NCBI RefSeq assembly: GCF_900115555.1
Contig: NZ_FOWX01000006.1
Coordinates: 1 to 64,000, forward strand
Length of the DNA: 64,000 nt
Source of the DNA: Pseudomonas borbori
GTDB lineage: Bacteria > Pseudomonadota > Gammaproteobacteria > Pseudomonadales > Pseudomonadaceae
Direction of reading: 5' to 3'
Shown: positions 26,136 to 35,792 of the stretch, piece by piece
Layout of the letters: every line of letters begins with the position of its first letter
How positions within the stretch are numbered: the first letter of the stretch is position 1
Translations under genes and position numbers: made by a program
Notes under the pieces: generated by a model
What the model was told of the DNA's origin: nothing
Databases searched by the model: none
Seen by the model: only the letters and a program-made list of their open reading frames with translations

Positions 26136-26244
26136 GTTGCTGGGGATAAGCGCAATCGATCTTTCCAGTGTCACCGATGCCTTTGTCTGCGAGGGAGCGC
26201 TGGGTATACTCGCCGGCAGTTTTTCCCCCTACCTGCGAGACCCC

Positions 26245-26739
26245 ATGGAACGCTTTATCGAAAACGCGATGTATGCCTCCCGTTGGCTGTTAGCGCCTAT
26301 CTACTTCGGTTTGTCGCTTGGCTTGTTGGCGCTGGCGCTAAAGTTCTTTCAGGAGATCTTCCATATCATTCCCGGCGTATTCGCCATGGCTGAGGCCGAC
26401 CTGATTCTGGTGATCCTGTCGTTGATCGACATGGCCCTGGTCGGTGGCCTGCTGGTGATGGTGATGATCTCCGGTTACGAAAACTTCGTTTCGCAACTGG
26501 ATATCGACGAGGGCAAGGAAAAGCTCAGCTGGCTGGGCAAGATGGACTCCGGCTCGCTGAAGATGAAGGTCGCGGCCTCCATTGTGGCGATTTCCTCGAT
26601 CCACCTGCTCAAGGTGTTTATGAACGCGGAGAACATCGGAACGGACTACCTGATGTGGTACGTGATTATCCACATGGCCTTTGTGGTTTCGGCATTTGCC
26701 ATGGGCTACCTGGACAAGCTGACCAAACACGACCACTGA
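26245..26739 (+). CDS. UPF0114 family membrane protein (YqhA-like)
   Basis: 164-residue inner-membrane protein beginning [20 protein letters not shown], the family N-terminus, with four predicted transmembrane helices (for example [16 protein letters not shown] and [20 protein letters not shown]). The cytosolic loop [11 protein letters not shown] and [20 protein letters not shown] are strongly conserved in UPF0114/YqhA. I reject the upstream in-frame extension from 26137 because it lies in noncoding DNA. Function unknown; the fold suggests a small channel or transporter. Confidence 0.88.
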   Translation: MERFIENAMYASRWLLAPIYFGLSLGLLALALKFFQEIFHIIPGVFAMAEADLILVILSLIDMALVGGLLVMVMISGYENFVSQLDIDEGKEKLSWLGKMDSGSLKMKVAASIVAISSIHLLKVFMNAENIGTDYLMWYVIIHMAFVVSAFAMGYLDKLTKHDH

Positions 26740-26907
26740 GCCGTTGCTCGGGCTTCAATCCATGCGACAGCTAGTGTCTCGACACGAATCAGCTGTCGCT
26801 TTGAGTGAGAGGGGCCGGGCGGTTGCGGTTCTGTCTTGTGCTTCCCGGCTCTTCCACAGCGACTATTCTTATGGAGTCCGTACGAGTCGTTTGCGCGAGG
26901 TGGCCTC

Positions 26908-27207
26908 ATGAACCTGCACGACCTTTCCAGTCATGCCCGCGCCGGGCATGTCGATGGGTTGAACCTCATCTCCCTCGAAGGGGGCAACTATTACCTGCTG
27001 GAAGCACGCGTGAGCGGTCAGCCATTCACGCTGGAAGACGGCCACGGCCATATCCTCCACCTGCGCTCGCTGGAGCATGCCCGCGAGGTGCTGCAGCCCT
27101 TGCCGCAACTGCCGGCGCTCCACCTGGTACAGACGCAGGTGCATGACGAAATGTGCGGCATGCCCGATGAGCCAGGGATGAAACCGGGGCCGACCTCATC
27201 GCACTGA
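26908..27207 (+). CDS. DUF6482-like small conserved protein
   Basis: 99-residue soluble protein beginning MNLHDLSSHARAGHVDGLNL, containing YYLLEARVSGQPFTLEDGHG and LEHAREVLQPLP, a compact beta-rich domain. Start at ATG 26908 is supported by GAGG eight bases upstream; the longer frame from 26836 has a non-family N-terminus. The protein resembles the small DUF6482 family of gamma-proteobacteria; no activity is known. It lies 82 bases before fklB on the same strand. Confidence 0.65.
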   Translation: MNLHDLSSHARAGHVDGLNLISLEGGNYYLLEARVSGQPFTLEDGHGHILHLRSLEHAREVLQPLPQLPALHLVQTQVHDEMCGMPDEPGMKPGPTSSH

Positions 27208-27289
27208 GAGCTGGACATGGCAGCGGTAGGGCGGCCGGCACAGCTGTGCTAGGCTGGTCGCCCTTTTTCAGCCCCAGCGGAGCCTTTGC

Positions 27290-27907
27290 ATGTCCGAACT
27301 CAATCTTTCCACTGACGAAACCCGCGTCAGCTACGGCATCGGTCGTCAGCTTGGCGGCCAGCTGCGCGACAATCCGCCGCCGGGCGTGAGCCTGGAAGCC
27401 ATCATCGCCGGTTTGGCCGATGCCTTCCTCGGTCAGCCGAGCCGCGTCAGCGAGGCCGAGCTGTCGGCCAGTTTCAAGGTCATCCGCGATGTGATGCAGG
27501 CCGAAGCCCAAGCCAAGGCCGAAGCGGCCGCCGGTGCTGGCCTGGCCTTCCTCGCCGAGAACGCCAAGCGCGCCGGCATCACCGTACTGGCTTCCGGCCT
27601 GCAATACGAAGTGCTGACCAGCGGCGAAGGCGCCAAGCCGTCCCGCGAGGACACCGTGCGCACCCATTACCACGGCACCCTGATCGACGGCAGCGTGTTC
27701 GACAGCTCCTACGAGCGCGGCCAGCCGGCCGAGTTCCCGGTGGGCGGCGTCATCGCCGGCTGGACCGAGGCCCTGCAACTGATGAACGCCGGCAGCAAAT
27801 GGCGTCTCTATGTGCCGAGCGAACTGGCTTACGGCGAACAAGGCGTAGGCAGCATCCCGCCGCACAGCGTGCTGGTGTTCGACGTTGAACTGCTGGAAGT
27901 CCTCTAG
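27290..27907 (+). CDS. fklB: FKBP-type peptidyl-prolyl cis-trans isomerase FklB
   Basis: 205-residue FKBP22-type foldase. The helical N-terminal dimerisation domain (1-110, starting SELNLSTDETRVSYGIGRQL) is followed by an FKBP domain with VRTHYHGTLIDGSVFDSSY, the active-site VIAGWTEAL and the YGEQGVGSIPPHSVLVFDVE end. No signal peptide, so it is cytosolic like E. coli FklB. The FKBP aromatic pocket residues Y, F, D, W and F are present. A REP doublet follows. Confidence 0.93.
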   Translation: MSELNLSTDETRVSYGIGRQLGGQLRDNPPPGVSLEAIIAGLADAFLGQPSRVSEAELSASFKVIRDVMQAEAQAKAEAAAGAGLAFLAENAKRAGITVLASGLQYEVLTSGEGAKPSREDTVRTHYHGTLIDGSVFDSSYERGQPAEFPVGGVIAGWTEALQLMNAGSKWRLYVPSELAYGEQGVGSIPPHSVLVFDVELLEVL

Positions 27908-27928
27908 CATTTCAGATCGCGCCAACTT

Positions 27929-27994
27929 TCGCGGGCATGGCCCGCTCCTACACCAGAGCCCCTGGAACCCGTAGGAGCCGGCCATGCCCGCGAT
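27929..27994. repeat. Pseudomonas REP doublet
   Basis: TCGCGGGCATGGCCCGCTCC and the inverted GTAGGAGCCGGCCATGCCCG form an opposed pair (REPIN) between fklB and the converging small gene. Same family as 11999-12025 and 42069-42138. Confidence 0.8.
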
Positions 27995-28012
27995 GCATTT
28001 ATGCTGCAGGCT

Positions 28013-28240
28013 TCAGGGGCGCAATGCCCGCGCATAGCAGTAAAGAAACAGGTTGCGCACCAACTCCTTGAGCACCAGCGGCTCGCTGGAGTTCAGCTCA
28101 TGCAAATCCAGGTCGCCCTGGTCGCGCAGTTCGTCCAGCGCCTGCTCTTCCAGTACCGCGCAGACTTCTCCGGTATTGCGGTTGAGTATGCGCAGGTAAG
28201 GCTGTGGCCGGTCCAGCCAGGCATCGATCAAGTAGGTCAT
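28013..28240 (-). CDS. Conserved small protein, possible iron-regulated gene
   Basis: 75-residue acidic protein beginning MTYLIDAWLDRPQPYLRIL and containing ILNRNTGEVCAVLEE and KELVRNLFLYCYARAL. It matches a conserved pseudomonad hypothetical found next to fklB. AAGGAAGATG-type ribosome site lies just upstream of the start. A Fur-like box overlaps the promoter region (28266-28284), so iron control is inferred. No function is known. Confidence 0.72.
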   Translation of the reverse strand: MTYLIDAWLDRPQPYLRILNRNTGEVCAVLEEQALDELRDQGDLDLHELNSSEPLVLKELVRNLFLYCYARALRP

Positions 28241-28265
28241 GGCTCATCTTCCTTTTAAGTGACTT

Positions 28266-28284
28266 GATGAGAATAATTCTTATT
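28266..28284. promoter_or_regulatory. Fur box candidate
   Basis: GATGAGAATAATTCTTATT matches 13 of 19 positions of GATAATGATAATCATTATC; the core TGAGAAT-A-ATTCTTA is a 6-of-7 inverted repeat. It lies 26 bases upstream of the 75-residue gene, where Fur would cover the promoter. Confidence 0.55.
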
Positions 28285-28557
28285 TCATGAATGGCAAGTA
28301 TTAAATGCTCCCGCCTGAGCGATGGCCGTGTGCGCTGTTCTGGCCGGGCCGCCAGCGTTCCCGGATGGCGCTGACGCCTATCCGGGCTGGCAGAGTGTCG
28401 ACGCTCGGCCCCACCCCCGCCTACCGCCTTGGACTGCCGCCAAAATGAACCCCACTTGTCCGCCACATGACTGCACTGCATACCCCTGCTCGTCCGAGTT
28501 GAGGTAGAATTCGCCCCCTCTTTCTACCGCCCAGCTGGTTTTCTCAGGGGATTTGCC

Positions 28558-29811
<1,254 letters not shown>

Positions 29812-29832
29812 GCTCAACCGCAGCACACAGAG

Positions 29833-29856
29833 GCCCGCCATTTGGCGGGCTTTTTT
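29833..29856 (+). terminator. Intrinsic terminator of glyA
   Basis: Seven-base-pair GCCCGCC/GGCGGGC stem with an ATTT loop, followed by six T residues, about 20 bases after the stop codon. Confidence 0.93.
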
Positions 29857-30009
29857 GTGACGCAGCAACAAGCGACTGGCTGCTAACGATCGATAATCAG
29901 CCTGGTCTCCCGGCCAGACATCGGGCCCGGTGCCCCGGCGCGCCGCATAAAGCCGAGCCGGCCGCATCAGCCTTGGCTATAGTGGACAAAACCGCGCAGG
30001 AGTTTTTGC

Positions 30010-30381
30010 ATGAGCGACACGAGCAACGAGCGTAGGCGCTTTCAGCGCATCGCTTTCGATGCCCCCACCGAGATCATTCAGGGTGAGCGGCGCTGGGCGG
30101 TCGAACTGCATGACGTCTCGCTCAAGGGGCTGCTGATCAAACGGCCGCAGCAGTGGAATGGTGACCCCAATCACCCTTTCATCGCCAGCATCCAGCTCGC
30201 CGAGGACGCCGTCGTGCAGATGGAAGTGGTTCTGACCCGCACCCATGACGGGCTGCTCGGCTTCGTCTGCCGGCATATCGACCTCGACTCGGTCAGCCAC
30301 CTGCGACGCCTGGTGGAGCTCAATCTCGGCGATGAAACCCTGCTGGAACGCGAACTGGCGGCGCTGGGCGAGGGGGACTGA
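30010..30381 (+). CDS. mapZ: PilZ c-di-GMP receptor MapZ
   Basis: 123-residue stand-alone PilZ protein. The signature RRRFQR (residues 8-13) and DVSLKG (about residue 36) bind c-di-[14 protein letters not shown] and [20 protein letters not shown] match MapZ of P. aeruginosa closely. MapZ binds the chemotaxis methyltransferase CheR1 when loaded with c-di-GMP and lowers receptor methylation, linking c-di-GMP to motor switching. Start at the ATG giving [11 protein letters not shown] matches the family. It stands between glyA and the converging radA, the known location. Confidence 0.9.
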   Translation: MSDTSNERRRFQRIAFDAPTEIIQGERRWAVELHDVSLKGLLIKRPQQWNGDPNHPFIASIQLAEDAVVQMEVVLTRTHDGLLGFVCRHIDLDSVSHLRRLVELNLGDETLLERELAALGEGD

Positions 30382-30495
30382 GCTTGGGGGATGGGGGATC
30401 AAGCTCCGACATCGAGGCTGGCACAACCCTATCCCTCATTCCGCTCAAACCTTAGCCGATCCGGCCCGCTCTTCTGCCTGCTCGTCCAGCCTTCC

Positions 30496-30660
30496 AGACC
30501 GTAGACCGTAGACCGTAGACCGTAGGATGGGTTAGGCACCCACGAATTGACCTGCTGTCAGCAGAAGAACACGCCGTAACCCATCATCGATATTCTCCCT
30601 GCCAACGGGCGCAGGCATAAACCGCCCGATGGGTATCGCTACGCTCATCCTGCGCGCCCC
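30496..30660. repeat. Tandem 7-mer plus family A repeat
   Basis: The 7-mer AGACCGT is repeated three and a half times (30496-30519) and runs into GTAGGATGGGTTAGGCACCC; an inverted GTAACCCATC and a GATGGGTATCGCTACGCTCA unit follow at 30575-30650. It occupies the 306-base gap between mapZ and radA. Confidence 0.65.
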
Positions 30661-30687
30661 CCAGCGAGGACTCACCGCCCCACAGTT

Positions 30688-32055
30688 TCACTCGAACAAC
30701 GCATCCAGCGCCTGTTCCAGGCGGGTTACCGCGATCACTTGCAAGCCTGCCGGCGCCTCTTTGGGTGCGTTGCCCTTGGGCACTATGGCGCGCTTGAAGC
30801 CGTGCTTGGCGGCTTCCTTCAGGCGCTCCTGACCGCTCGGCACCGGCCGCACCTCGCCGGACAGGCCCACTTCGCCGAACACCAGCAAGTCATGGGCCAG
30901 CGGCCTGTTGCGCAGACTGGAGATCACCGCGGCCATCAGTGCCAGGTCGGAGGCGGTTTCCAGCACCTTGACCCCGCCGACCACGTTGAGGAACACGTCC
31001 TGGTCATGGGTGGGGATGCCGCCATGGCGGTGCAGCACGGCCAGCAGCATGGCCAGGCGGTTCTGATCCAGGCCCAGGGTGACGCGGCGCGGGTTGGCCA
31101 TATGGCTGCTGTCGACCAGCGCCTGCACCTCCACCAGCATCGGCCGGGTGCCCTCCCAGGTGGCCATCACCACACTGCCCGGCACCTCTTCCTGGGCGCG
31201 GGTGAGGAAGATCGCCGACGGATTGGTGACCTCCTTGAGGCCCTTGTCGGTCATGCCGAACACGCCCAGTTCGTTGATCGCGCCGAAGCGGTTCTTCACC
31301 GCGCGCAGCAGGCGCAGGCGGCCATCGGACTCGCCCTCGAAATACAGCACGGTATCGACCATGTGCTCGAGCACCCGCGGGCCGGCCAGCGCGCCATCCT
31401 TGGTCACGTGGCCGACCAGGAAGATCGCCGTACCGCTCTGCTTGGCGTAACGCACCAGCAGGGCCGCACTCTCGCGCACCTGGGACACACCGCCGGGAGC
31501 CGACTGCAATTGTTCGGTGAAGATGGTCTGGATCGAGTCGATCACCATCACCTTGGGCTTTTCCAGGCGCGCGGTGGCGATGATGCTTTCGATGCAGGTT
31601 TCGGTCATGACCTTGAGCTGGTCTTCCGGCAGGCCCAGGCGACGGGCGCGCATGGCCACCTGCTGCTGGGATTCCTCGCCGGTGACATAGAGCGCGGGAA
31701 AGCGCGTGGCGATATTGCACAGGGTCTGCAGCAGAATGGTCGACTTGCCGATACCCGGATCGCCGCCGATCAGCACCACCGAGCCATCGACCAGACCGCC
31801 ACCGAGCACCCGGTCCAGTTCACCGGAGGCGGTGGAAAAGCGCGGCATCTCCTCGACACTGACTTCCGCCAGGGTTTTCAGCTGCGCCTGCTGCCCGGTC
31901 CAGCCGCTGCGTCCGCTGGGCGCAACAGCATGGGCTTCGATCAGGGTTTCGGTCAGGGTGTTCCAGGTGCCGCATTCGCCGCATTGCCCGGCCCACTTGG
32001 GAAAGGTGGCGCCACACTCGGTGCAGCCGTACATGCGCTTGGCCTTGGCCATCAA
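30688..32055 (-). CDS. radA: DNA repair protein RadA
   Basis: 455-residue RecA-like helicase that promotes branch migration in recombination. The N-terminal zinc finger is YGCTECGATFPKWAGQCGEC, Walker A is GGDPGIGKST (about residue 96), the RadA-specific KNRFG motif follows at about 253, and the C-terminal third is a Lon-like domain with SGEVRPVPSGQERLKEA. Full length and intact. Two YdcH-type genes lie upstream in the same direction and may be co-transcribed. Confidence 0.96.
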   Translation of the reverse strand: MMAKAKRMYGCTECGATFPKWAGQCGECGTWNTLTETLIEAHAVAPSGRSGWTGQQAQLKTLAEVSVEEMPRFSTASGELDRVLGGGLVDGSVVLIGGDPGIGKSTILLQTLCNIATRFPALYVTGEESQQQVAMRARRLGLPEDQLKVMTETCIESIIATARLEKPKVMVIDSIQTIFTEQLQSAPGGVSQVRESAALLVRYAKQSGTAIFLVGHVTKDGALAGPRVLEHMVDTVLYFEGESDGRLRLLRAVKNRFGAINELGVFGMTDKGLKEVTNPSAIFLTRAQEEVPGSVVMATWEGTRPMLVEVQALVDSSHMANPRRVTLGLDQNRLAMLLAVLHRHGGIPTHDQDVFLNVVGGVKVLETASDLALMAAVISSLRNRPLAHDLLVFGEVGLSGEVRPVPSGQERLKEAAKHGFKRAIVPKGNAPKEAPAGLQVIAVTRLEQALDALFE

Positions 32056-32117
32056 GCGGACTCCGTCAGACGAAAGTCCGCATCATAGCCTTTACCAGCC
32101 GCTCAACGGCAGCCCGA

Positions 32118-32384
32118 TCAGCCTTGGCAGCAACCGCAGCAGGTGGTCGCCGGCTTGAGCCGGCTGGCCACCCGATCCTTGAGCTCGACCCGCTGCTGTT
32201 TCAAGGCGGTCAAGGCATCGTCGGCCAACAGTTCGATGCCCTCTTCGACGCGGCAAATGCGCTTATCCAACGCCTCGTAGTCATCGGCCAGGCGCGCGAA
32301 GTCCGGGTCGTTTTGCCGCAACTCGTGCAACTCGGCACGCTGCTCGGGAAAATCATGAACCAGGGGGTGATGTTCGATATGCAT
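32118..32384 (-). CDS. YdcH family protein (DUF465), first copy
   Basis: 88-residue coiled-coil protein beginning MHIEHHPLVHDFPEQRAEL, with the DUF465 pattern DPDFARLADDYEALDKRI. It ends in a cysteine cluster TCCGCCQG that its neighbour lacks, which could bind metal. The longer frame to 32417 adds 11 hydrophobic residues that are not family-like, so ATG 32384 is preferred. It is a diverged tandem paralogue of the next gene. Function unknown. Confidence 0.78.
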   Translation of the reverse strand: MHIEHHPLVHDFPEQRAELHELRQNDPDFARLADDYEALDKRICRVEEGIELLADDALTALKQQRVELKDRVASRLKPATTCCGCCQG

Positions 32385-32450
32385 GCTGATACTCCAGAAA
32401 ATGACCAGGATCAGCATATCCCCCTGCGCCGGCCCGCCCCTTGACCCGGA

Positions 32451-32699
32451 TCAACCGACCGTACCGCCGCGCAACAGGGTTTCGATTTCGTCCTTGAGGG
32501 TGACCCGCTGCATTTTCAGGCCCTGCAGTTGCAGCTCGTCCATCGCCACCCGGCCATCCACCACTTCATAGATGCGTTTATCCAGCTGTTCGTACTCCTC
32601 GGCCAAGCGGGCGAAATGGCCGTCGACCTGCAACAAGGTGCGCATCTGTGTTTCAAACTGGGGAAATTCGCGGTTGAGTGGATGATATTGCAATGGCAT
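32451..32699 (-). CDS. YdcH family protein (DUF465), second copy
   Basis: 82-residue coiled-coil protein beginning MPLQYHPLNREFPQFETQM, with DGHFARLAEEYEQLDKRIYE and MQRVTLKDEIETLLRGG, the DUF465/YdcH signature. It lies 66 bases upstream of its paralogue in the same direction. The shared pattern F-x-RL-x-x-x-Y-x-x-LDKRI shows the two arose by duplication. Function unknown. Confidence 0.8.
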   Translation of the reverse strand: MPLQYHPLNREFPQFETQMRTLLQVDGHFARLAEEYEQLDKRIYEVVDGRVAMDELQLQGLKMQRVTLKDEIETLLRGGTVG

Positions 32700-32926
32700 G
32701 GCGGCACCCTCCGAATGTATGTATCAGACTAGCTCAGCCCGATGCTTCACACCGAAATCCTAGACTACTGGCGAACAAGCAGGACAGGCGCGGCATTTTT
32801 TGCTTAGCTGGTTGCATGGTCCACGCGCGAGAGGGCGCCTGAATGCGTCTTCAGACTGTGCTGCCGCCTGGCAAGTACAGCGCACTGCATTACACTCTGC
32901 ACATCATCCAAATCAGGGAGTGACAC

Positions 32927-33340
32927 ATGAGCATCATCAGCGAATTCAAGGCCTTCGCCGTCAAGGGCAACGTGGTCGACATGGCCGTGGGCATCATCAT
33001 CGGGGCGGCTTTCGGCAAGATCGTCTCGTCCTTCGTCGGCGACGTGATCATGCCGCCTATCGGCCTGCTGATCGGTGGCGTCGATTTCACCGACCTGGCG
33101 ATTACCCTCAAGGCTGCCGAGGGCGACCTGCCGGCGGTGATCCTCAGCTACGGCAAGTTTATCCAGACCTTGCTGGACTTCCTGATCGTTGCCTTCGCCA
33201 TCTTCATGGCCGTCAAGGTGATCAACCAGCTCAAGCGCGAGGAAGCCGTGGCGCCTACCCTGCCACCGGCACCAAGCGCGGAAGAAACCCTGCTGACCGA
33301 GATTCGCGACCTGCTCAAGGCCCAGCAAAGCAAGGAGTAG
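32927..33340 (+). CDS. mscL: Large-conductance mechanosensitive channel MscL
   Basis: 137-residue inner-membrane channel that opens under osmotic downshock. Family N-terminus [24 protein letters not shown], first helix with the [16 protein letters not shown] gate, second helix [19 protein letters not shown] and the cytosolic helical bundle [12 protein letters not shown] are all present. The GGAGTG ribosome site lies before ATG 32927. It is transcribed alone, converging with fpr. Confidence 0.97.
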   Translation: MSIISEFKAFAVKGNVVDMAVGIIIGAAFGKIVSSFVGDVIMPPIGLLIGGVDFTDLAITLKAAEGDLPAVILSYGKFIQTLLDFLIVAFAIFMAVKVINQLKREEAVAPTLPPAPSAEETLLTEIRDLLKAQQSKE

Positions 33341-33360
33341 CCTGTAACACCGCCGAGGCT

Positions 33361-33470
33361 GGTGTCTCACTCGCCGAAGGCAGTGCAGCAGTGGCTCATC
33401 GCGCGTTACCAAACTGGCGGGTTGTCGCTGTGCCCGGCGGATCGCCGCCCGGACCGCACTCCGCTCCACC
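33361..33470. repeat. Intergenic repeat family D, copy 2
   Basis: TCACTCGCCGAAGGCAGTGCA followed by GGCGGGTTGTCGCTGTGC, as at 2804-2878, between the converging mscL and fpr genes. Confidence 0.55.
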
Positions 33471-33476
33471 TCATCA

Positions 33477-34253
33477 TTACCAGTAATTTTCCACCGCCAC
33501 CTGCCCCGGCCGGCGGGTCAGGCTCAGTTGCAGATCGCGCTGTTTCAGCAGCGTGCGCGTGTCGTCGATCATCTGCGGATTGCCGCAGAGCATCAGCCGC
33601 GAGCGCTCGGGCTTCAGGCTCAGGCCGGCGGCGCGTTCCAGTTCGCCGCTGGTCAGCAGCCTGGTGATGCGCCCGTGCAGACAGTTCGGCGCCTGTTCGC
33701 GGGTCACCAGCGGCAGATAGGTCAGCTTGCCGGCATACTCGACCAGGTGTTCCAGCTTCTCGAGTCCGTGAATCAGCGGCTGATAGGCCAGTTCGCCGGC
33801 GGTGCGCGCACTGTAGACCAGGACGATGCGCTCGAAGCGCTGCCAGACCTCGAAGTCCTGGAGGATCGACAGAAAGGGCGCCAGGCCGGTGCCGCTGGCC
33901 AGCAGCCAGAGATCGCGGCCATCGACGAAACGATCGAGGGTGAGAAAGCCGAACGCCTGCTTGTCCACCAGCAGGCTGTCGCCGGCCTTGAGCCGGCTCA
34001 GCTCGGAGGTGAACTCGCCGCCGGGCACGACTATGGAGAAGAACTCGAGAAACTCGTCGTGCGGCGCCGACACCATCGAATAGGCGCGCCAAACCACGGA
34101 ACCGTCGGCCTTCTGCACGCCAAGACGGGCGAACTGCCCGGCGCGGAATCGGAACCCGGGGTCCCGCGAACAACGCAGACTGAACAGGCTCGGCGACCAC
34201 ACATGCACGTCGCTCAATATCTGCCGGGTGAACTTGTCTTCGCTGGCGGTCAT
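33477..34253 (-). CDS. fpr: Ferredoxin-NADP+ reductase
   Basis: 258-residue FAD enzyme exchanging electrons between NADPH and ferredoxin or flavodoxin, important in iron-sulphur repair and oxidative stress. FAD-binding motif RAYSMVSAP (about residue 55) and the NADPH-binding stretch LLASGTGLAPFLSIL (about 110) are present; the C-terminus is SVENYW-like (VAVENYW), as in bacterial subclass I enzymes. ATG 34253 starts MTASEDKFTRQ. It is divergent from rlmG. No SoxR- or FinR-like regulator lies beside it. Confidence 0.94.
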   Translation of the reverse strand: MTASEDKFTRQILSDVHVWSPSLFSLRCSRDPGFRFRAGQFARLGVQKADGSVVWRAYSMVSAPHDEFLEFFSIVVPGGEFTSELSRLKAGDSLLVDKQAFGFLTLDRFVDGRDLWLLASGTGLAPFLSILQDFEVWQRFERIVLVYSARTAGELAYQPLIHGLEKLEHLVEYAGKLTYLPLVTREQAPNCLHGRITRLLTSGELERAAGLSLKPERSRLMLCGNPQMIDDTRTLLKQRDLQLSLTRRPGQVAVENYW

Positions 34254-34407
34254 ACTTCACTCCCTCTGCTGTGCCGAAGATCTGGCGGGCCGTTAAAAAA
34301 CGTAGCGAGCGAAGGCTAGACGGGGACGCCCAGTCAAGGCGCAATAGTTTTTCAACGGCCGGTCACAGTGTCGCGCAAAGCGTCCTTAACAAACACCAGC
34401 AGTCTAT

Positions 34408-35532
34408 ATGCCTATATTCGTTACGCCTTTTGCCCGACTCGACCTGATCCGCCAGCCCGAACAGCAGGCCGAACCCCTGCAGGCCTTCGACGCCGCCGAC
34501 GAGTACCTGCTCAACCATCTGCATGCACAGGGCTTGCCCGCGGCTGCACGCGTGCTGGTGCTCAACGACAACTTCGGCGCCCTGGCGGCCAGTCTGGCCG
34601 GGCATGCCCGGGTCACCAGCAGTGGCGACTCGCACCTGGGCCTGCTGGGTTTGCAGGCTAATCTGGCGCGCAATCACTTGCCGGCAGACGCGGTCAGTTT
34701 CGTGCCGGCCAGCGCAACGGCCCTGGGTCCGTTCGACCGGGTACTGATCCGTGTACCCAAGACCCTGGCATTGCTGGAGGAACAACTGATCCGCCTGCAC
34801 GGGCAACTGGCGCCCGATGCCCGGGTCATCGCCGCCGGCATGGTCAAACACCTGCCGCGCGCCGCCGGCGATCTGCTGGAAAAATACATCGGCCCGGTGC
34901 AGGCCTCGCTGGCGGTGAAAAAGGCCCGTCTGCTGCTGGCCACGCCCGCAGACAAGCCCGCGCCGGTATCGCCCTACCCTACGCGCTACCGCCTGGACCA
35001 GCCGGCCATCGAACTGCTCAACCACGCCAACGTGTTTTGCCGCGAAGACCTCGACATCGGCACCCGCGCCTTCCTGCCTCATCTGCCCAAACACCTCAGC
35101 CGCATGCACGTGGCGGATCTCGGCTGCGGCAATGGCGTGCTCGCCATCGTCTACGCCCTGGGCAGTCCGCAGGCCGAACTGACCCTGGTCGACGAGTCTT
35201 ATATGGCGGTGCAATCGGCCCGGGAGAACTGGCGCGCGGCCCTCGGCGAACGGCCGGTGCAGATCCGCGCCGGCGACGGCCTGGCCGAGCAGCCGGCGGA
35301 CTCGCTGGACCTGGTGCTGTGCAACCCGCCGTTCCACCAGCAGCAGGTGGTCGGCGACTTCCTCGCCTGGCGCATGTTCCAGCAGGCCCGCGCCGCGCTG
35401 GTCAAAGGCGGCGAACTGTGGCTGGTCGGCAACCGCCACCTGGGCTACCACGGCAAACTCAAACGCCTGTTCCGCGGCGTCGAGCAGGTCGCGGCCACGC
35501 CCAAGTTCGTGGTGCTGAAAGCGATCAAATAG
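34408..35532 (+). CDS. rlmG: 23S rRNA (guanine-1835-N2)-methyltransferase RlmG
   Basis: 374-residue enzyme with two related methyltransferase-like halves. The N-terminal half is degenerate and helps bind RNA; the C-terminal half has the SAM motif VADLGCGNGVLAI (about residue 237) and the catalytic LCNPPFH motif (about 306) typical of N2-guanine RNA methyltransferases. RsmC is the near relative, but length and order fit RlmG. Divergent from fpr. Confidence 0.9.
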   Translation: MPIFVTPFARLDLIRQPEQQAEPLQAFDAADEYLLNHLHAQGLPAAARVLVLNDNFGALAASLAGHARVTSSGDSHLGLLGLQANLARNHLPADAVSFVPASATALGPFDRVLIRVPKTLALLEEQLIRLHGQLAPDARVIAAGMVKHLPRAAGDLLEKYIGPVQASLAVKKARLLLATPADKPAPVSPYPTRYRLDQPAIELLNHANVFCREDLDIGTRAFLPHLPKHLSRMHVADLGCGNGVLAIVYALGSPQAELTLVDESYMAVQSARENWRAALGERPVQIRAGDGLAEQPADSLDLVLCNPPFHQQQVVGDFLAWRMFQQARAALVKGGELWLVGNRHLGYHGKLKRLFRGVEQVAATPKFVVLKAIK

Positions 35533-35550
35533 GCTTGGCACGCCGCTAAA

Positions 35551-35604
35551 CCGTAGGGTGCGCCATGCGCACCGAGAACACTGGTGCGCACGGCGCACCC
35601 TACC
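35551..35604. repeat. Palindromic repeat family E, short copy
   Basis: CCGTAGGGTGCGCCATGCGC and GGTGCGCACGGCGCACCCTA form opposed arms around a short centre. Related GGTGCGCACGGCGCACCCTA occurs near 1900-1921 after yacG. Confidence 0.7.
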
Positions 35605-35638
35605 TACCGGCCCTGCAACACCTAACAGGTACATGGCC

Positions 35639-35782
35639 TTACGGCGTGCCCATCCCTGCCGCCTGCATAAACAGGCGCAACAGCCCGGCCACCAGCCCCA
35701 GCGCCAGCACGCTGGCGGACCAGATCAATAGCAGCCAGCCGAGGCGCTGCCACAGCGGTTTCTTCTCCTGTTGGTCCGGCAT
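35639..35782 (-). CDS. DUF2474 small oxidase-associated membrane protein
   Basis: 47-residue protein too short for most gene callers: MPDQQEKKPLWQRLGWLL, then one transmembrane helix (about residues 17-37, LLLIWSASVLALGLVAG) and a short tail. The start lies 11 bases after the cioB stop with the same orientation. Small DUF2474 proteins follow cioB in pseudomonads and are comparable in position and size to CydX, which stabilises cytochrome bd. A structural role in the cyanide-insensitive oxidase is inferred. Confidence 0.82.
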   Translation of the reverse strand: MPDQQEKKPLWQRLGWLLLIWSASVLALGLVAGLLRLFMQAAGMGTP

Positions 35783-35792
35783 GGCGGGCACC

